Of a stretch of 64,000 nucleotides of DNA, positions 59,205 to 64,000 are shown in pieces. Each line of letters starts with the position of its first letter. Positions within the stretch are counted from its first letter, which is position 1. Under the pieces are notes generated by a model. The model had not been told where the DNA came from. It ran no database searches and worked only from the letters and a program-made list of their open reading frames with translations. Source of the DNA: Coptis chinensis (Eukaryota > Streptophyta > Magnoliopsida > Ranunculales > Ranunculaceae); assembly GCA_015680905.1 (NCBI GenBank), contig CM027382.1:19813501-19877500 (forward strand), in the 5' to 3' direction. Both the position numbers and the translations under genes were made by a program.

Positions 59205-59945
59205 TGCCTTGACAGACAACCCACCATTGGATCTGCCTAAAATTTGTATATGTCATTTAACTGGATATCAAGAATCTATGGATTAAATTTTAGGTCAATC
59301 CGATAATAGGTTGACCTCCATCTAAACAGAAACAAAGGACTGCACCCATCAGTTTTCTGGTGTAGTTTCTACTACGACTAGTCCCACTAATGGAAGCCTT
59401 GACAGATATCAAGCCATTGGATAAATCTACAAATCTAATATGGAAGACTAAAATGTGTCAGGAAACTATAGATTAAATTTCATACAAATCCGAGTACGGA
59501 AAGGTCACCATCTAAGAAGAAACAAAAGACTGCACACTGCAGTTTTTCTGGTGTAGAAACACTAGGACCTGTCACGCTTATGCGCACCTCGACAGAAATC
59601 CAACCGTTGGATCTGTCTAAAATTTTATTATGTCAGACTACAATGTGTCAGGAAACTATGGATTAAATTTTATACAAATCCGCGTATGGAAAGGTCACCA
59701 TCTAAGAAGAAACAAAAGACTGCACACTGCAGTTTTTCTGGTGTAGAAACACTACGACGTGTCACGCTTATGCGCGCCTCGACAGAAATCCAACCGTTGG
59801 ATCTGTCTAAAATTTTAATATGTCAGACTACAATGTGTCAGGAAACTATGGATTAAATTTGAGAGACATCCGTGTGCGGAAAGATCTCCATCTGAGCAGA
59901 ATTAAAAGACTGCGCAGACAACTTTTCTAGAATGGTGTTTACTGT
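59205..59945. repeat. Four tandem copies of a 190-bp unit with a palindromic core
   Basis: Units start at about 59209, 59396, 59587 and 59777. Each opens with a GACAGAAATCCAAC/CGTTGGATCTGTC-type imperfect palindrome and ends near TTTTTCTGGTGTAGAAACACTA. Copies 2-4 are more alike than copy 1. Confidence 0.92.
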
Positions 59946-60546
59946 TAACTGTTCATCTTCTTCACAAAACTCTATACAATTTATTAATGGCTTTATCCTC
60001 CCAATATACAATCCATATGATCACACATAACAAACAACATATCCTATTTCTATGGAAACAATAAAAGAAATAAATATAACTCACCTTATTAAGTCTACAA
60101 GATGTAAACAACTATGAATATCAATAGTGCGGTGAGCCCAATACTTTGCATCCCCTTTTTTTCTTTTCTTCCTCTTCCCCTTCTTTTTATTGGAGGCTAG
60201 GGTTTTGATTTTGAATAATCATATTTTTACAGAGAAAATTCGCAGCTCTTATTTATTCCATGTTTTAAGTCTGTTTAAGTTAACCTATGGGCCTCCAATG
60301 GGTCTAAAAATACCCAAGGTCCATACCTATATGAATGGGTACATTTTAACAATGCTTTCAAGCCCAAAATGATTATAAAATACCCACATAAGTTCTAACA
60401 AACAATTCAAGTAAAAACATGAACTTTTTTTTAAAAAAAATCAACAATAGCTAAACAAATTCTAGAATAAGCTAGACTTCATAATATAATAGTTATTTTC
60501 AATCAAATAATTTAATTTATGTTGTTTAAAAATTGGGGTTGTTATA

Positions 60547-60945
60547 GTTTGAGCAGCAGCAGATTGAATATGCTACTCAAGTTTTCATGCTCGGTTGTTT
60601 TATTATAGTCATGTTGTTAATGTGGCATATAGTTCTATCTAATATTTAGGTTTGTAATTAAGTCATCGTATCATTATGTTGTGTTTCCATACCGTTTATG
60701 CGTTCTTACATCTTATTGTGATCATTATATCTACATTTTCCTTGTCCTTCTACTTATACGCTTAAAAAAAAAAAAAAAAAAAGGCACTCCTTGTCACATG
60801 CCCCATTCTTCTCATCCACACTACATCCCTTTTTGGCGATATCTTAGAAGATACCGTGGTCTAACTACCGTGACACCTCGAAACATATCTTTTACATTTT
60901 CGGATGGGTGCCTATTTATAACAAGGATAGACACCTCAAAAAATT
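60547..60945. other. Sequence interrupted by the solo LTR, ending in a poly-A run
   Basis: Continues the leader seen at 56540-56664. A 20-base A run lies at about 60764-60783, which could be a retroposition tail or simple sequence. I recognise no domain. Confidence 0.4.
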
Positions 60946-60989
60946 TAACTTCCCTTTTTCCAAAATAATCTTTTTCACCGCTCCATCTT

Positions 60990-61900
60990 TAATGGCCCTC
61001 ACTCGAAGTTTAGTGCCGAGCAAAATTTTATGGAAAATTTCCAAAATGGTATTTTTCATCCTTTTTTGACACTGAAATATTACGTCGAGGATGGTACCCT
61101 CTTTACACACCATAAACAAGCATTTTATTCCGAGAATTGGTCTTGTTATTTTATAAAAGCGGTTATTTCCAAAGCGGACAATTCTTTGTCCGTGCTACGA
61201 ATCGGATGAACATGAATTGACTATGGAAATCATCTCGAGGTACTTCAAATTCCTATTACAAACCAAGGAGTACACCTTCAGATTCACCTTTCGATAATAT
61301 CCGCATCGATGTTTGCAACTATCCTTCACGGCGAATACAACCGAAAACCGCATTGTTTATCGGCGATCTTTACAAAGAACCAATTATCGTGATCCAATGG
61401 GTAGCTGATAATGTCCTCGACGCGTCTAAGACTTCCAAAATAACCAAACCCCTCCTCCATTTACTCGGGTCTTGGAGAGTAACCGCAATGATTTTGCATT
61501 ATTAAATTTCTCTCGAATGCGATCATGCGTGCGGGGAAAAGGCAGCTCCTTTACCAACCATTGTGACACTTATCATGATACATTAAGGTTTTTCTAGTAC
61601 TTCTCCTCATACACCTCTTTGAACAGCTAACATTCTTACCATTCACTCAGTATGTAGGAACGGATTCTCGAAACCCGGCGTTGCAAAGAACCCATGTCGG
61701 TCAGAAACCAACGAAGATTGTTCTGCCGACAACATCTTCACTGAAAATGCATTATGCAACGTATTTAATCCCATGGAAGGGCTTCGCTTAATTCAACAAG
61801 GATGATGACATTATTCAAACGCCGAACATTATCATCACCCCTTCTTGAATTTCGGGACTGCGGACAATAAACGAAGAGGAACAAACACAATTCTTGCATG
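60990..61900 (+). pseudogene. Diverged Athila ORF1-like remnant
   Basis: Scattered plus-strand similarity to the remnant at 55034-55943: GEYNR, LLHLLGSWR and APLPTIVTLIMIH align by eye with GEYNIGG, FLHLLWILQ and APLAVLVTQVMIN. Heavily broken fossil, clearly older than the copy at 55 kb. Confidence 0.5.
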
Positions 61901-62227
61901 TACCACAACCAATTCTTGGCAAATCACACTCTCATAATGGAGAACCACGTTGAGATTTACGGTGAGAAAGCAAAATGTTGCAACAGGCTGTTGCACGGAT
62001 TGACGGCATAGAAAATCTTATAAATAGATCCCTCCCACAAAAGGATCCTCGCCGTTACTTGGCCCAATGAAACCATTTAAATTTTGCAATTTTATATTAT
62101 TTATCATTTTCTTTTTAGTTTTTAATTTTCGTATGGTAATTTGTTTTTACTTTATTATTCTCATCATACTCTAATATTTGTCTATCCTTGTCTAAACAGG
62201 TCACATTTTTTTTTCAAATCTTCTACA

Positions 62228-62707
62228 ATGGAAGCGCCAAAGATGAATCCAGAACAATCTTTCCATTCGTTGCTGAATTCTCCGGCATATGGACATCTAT
62301 TCAGAGACTACATCACTCAAGTTGGTTGGAACTCTCTCATTCTACACCCGGAGCAGACATACTCCCCAGGTTTGGAAACTTATTTTTATGATCACATGGA
62401 AGATCTACCAGCTGTCCAGGGTTTCCCTTTGAATGGTTTTACACTACGTATTGGTAACACCGACGCTTTTTATGAGCCAACAGTGGCTATGGCTCTAGAC
62501 CTTCCTCCTCTTCAGCCAGATCTCCCCATTCAATACATGATAGAGAATGACTTTAATGACTATTCTAGGGAAGATTTTGCTGCCCGGTATGGCAATGGCG
62601 TTGCCCATGTAAAAGAACGTGCCGAAGCTGGCCAATGGCCGGACTTTACTATTCCACTAGCCAGTATGACCATTGATATTCGCTTTTTACGACCACTTAG
62701 AGTTTAG
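62228..62707 (+). pseudogene. Athila ORF1-like N-terminal piece
   Basis: A 160-codon frame from ATG 62228 (MEAPKMNPEQSFHSLL) with LFRDYITQVGWNSLILHPEQ, GLETYFYDHME and FTLRIGNTDAFYEPTVAMAL. This follows the order typical of plant ORF1-type transposon proteins (a GW..L segment, then a FRL..Y.MT-like segment). Treated as a fossil part; the function of the family is unknown. Confidence 0.6.
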
Positions 62708-63314
62708 AACTCTCTAAATTGAAGCAAAAGAAATCAAGGTTCCTTACTCACGATCTTCGTTGAGTAGAGTTAGAATAAGGATTCGAACTACCTAAAGTAT
62801 AGAACAACTACAAATTGGATGTTACAATAAGGGAACTAAGGAGTAAGGGTCTATTATAAATGTTAGATTTTTATCATTCCTACTTAAACATTAAGAAAAC
62901 ATTAAGTTGAAAACATGCACTTGATACTAAAAATAGAAATTTGGAAGAGAAGTTGGAGAGTTAATCCTCCTCATGTGAGCTACCATTAGTGTTGATTTGA
63001 AATAGGTTTTATTCTTCCTAAACTCATAGACAAGTCCCTAACGGAAAAATATAATTGATCCCTAGCATGCATGGCTCACTTAAGAGCTCATACATGCTAG
63101 CAAGTGAAACCAAATAATGACTTATCTCTAAGCTCATTGTTTGATTTCTAACTAGACACTACACCAACTATCATTTTGGGATAGGATGTAGTGTTAGTTG
63201 TTTATCCTAAAACCTACCAAACTCACAACCAATGTTTTTCCCTCACATGAGTTGGATTAACTCCCCAAAGGGAAGTTAGCTCATGATCCTTGGGACAAGG
63301 ACTTATGAACTACT

Positions 63315-63350
<36 letters not shown>

Positions 63351-64000
63351 CCACAACCAAACTCACTTATATATTTCTAGAAGAACTAGAAGAACAAGTG
63401 TTCCTCCATTAAAACTATTACAAGCTTTTTTGCAAAATAAAAATAAAAACTTCTCATTTTCACTAAGGAACTAAAATAATGCCATGTGAGGAAAATAAGT
63501 CAAGGGAGTAAATGGAGTATCCCCCACCTTTGTCTAATTTCTTCTCCATTTGAGAGAAATCTCATTTCCTCCCACGTGAATTATCAAACCACATTGATTC
63601 ATTTTTATCTACCACATTAAAACAAAGTGACACCTTGCCTTTTTCTCACTATTAACACCTAATCTAATTTATTACATGCAAGGTGTCAACTTTGCACCAA
63701 TAATTTGTTATCTTTGTCTTGACATGCTCCATGATTGATGACTCATCCAATCTTGTGGCCCCGCGATAGTGGGTCCATGCAGATCGATGGCGATCCGGTA
63801 TTTTTAGGCGCTTTTACAACTTCCGCCTATCGCGAGTTAGAGTTCATGCATACGATTTGTCCGAGCAGCTCTCTTGTCGCGATTCGAGTCCCGGTTCGAG
63901 AGGTAGGAGCTTTGGAAGTATGATGCTTCTACGTGGGTTTGAGAAAATTCATATATCGCGCGCCGTTCCTGGCTTTGCTTTATTGCAGGTTTAACCAATA
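62708..64000. other. Unassigned AT-rich stretch and right edge of the window
   Basis: 62708-63730 is AT-rich without a recognised gene, with an (AG)n run at 63320-63348. From 63735 the base composition becomes GC-richer and a 62-codon frame (63735-63923) is present without a recognised domain. It may continue ORF1-like sequence beyond the window. Confidence 0.4.
63320..63348. repeat. (AG)n microsatellite
   Basis: About 14 AG units in non-coding DNA. Confidence 0.95.

Larger units (their letters stand above)
56665..60546 (-). mobile_element. 3.9-kb solo-LTR-like insertion with the TGTCACACCCC terminus
   Basis: It starts TGTCACACCCCAAATTTCC on the plus strand and ends GGGGTTGTTATA, flanked by GTTTG on both sides. 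Its start is the inverse of the end of the segment at 1-3330, so it lies in reverse orientation. No gag or pol is present. It contains two internal arrays (58195-58500 and 59205-59945). I read it as a solo LTR or a similar non-coding LTR-derived unit; its one degenerate end suggests it is not very recent. Confidence 0.7.

Noticed and set aside
63870-63910. tRNA T-arm-like GATTCGAGTCCCGGTTCGAG
   Set aside because: No acceptor, D or anticodon arms could be placed around it.

Overview
The window looks like nuclear DNA of a flowering plant, most likely a eudicot; the species cannot be named from the sequence. It contains two intron-rich plant housekeeping-type genes, one decayed plant F-box gene, and nested transposable elements that fill about two thirds of the bases.

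Layout. 1-3330 is the 3' part of a large LTR-like sequence ending GGGGTGTGACA. 4204-17238 is a Ty1/copia fossil with both LTRs and a CAATG target-site duplication (TSD). It holds a complete-ended Ty3/gypsy Tat-like element on the minus strand (4616-11188, TSD TCGTC) and a non-autonomous hAT-type DNA element (13126-14386, TSD GCACACAT). The copia element sits 85 bp upstream of the first ATG of an F-box/LRR gene of the SKIP2/VFB family (17329-18629), which is a pseudogene. The host block follows, both genes on the minus strand: an MPDU1 homologue (21576-24551, 8 coding exons, 236 aa) and a PTEN2-type lipid/protein phosphatase (25631-36037, 12 coding exons, 618 aa). Both were reconstructed here exon by exon with GT..AG junctions and consistent phase. 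Intron 9 of PTEN2 carries a non-autonomous LTR element (27880-30536, TSD GATGG), and its left LTR carries a 193-bp MITE.

36500-40875 is intergenic DNA with a palindromic minisatellite, a 1.6-kb terminal-inverted-repeat element that has captured pieces of an LRR receptor kinase gene, a 223-bp tandem duplication and a long (TA)n tract. From 40875 to the end the window is mostly fossils: a second Ty1/copia element (40875-45095) cut by an Athila-type Ty3/gypsy element that starts with a 1.7-kb LTR at 45096, a 3.9-kb solo-LTR-like insertion (56665-60546, TSD GTTTG), and further Athila ORF1-like pieces to about 62.7 kb. The last 1.3 kb is unassigned.

The two intact genes work in separate processes: dolichol-phosphate-mannose use in the ER, and phosphoinositide/protein dephosphorylation. 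They show no operon-like link. I found no new molecular system I could defend. The most unusual items are the gene-capturing TIR element, the non-autonomous LTR element with unrecognised ORFs inside PTEN2, and several tandem arrays built from palindromes.
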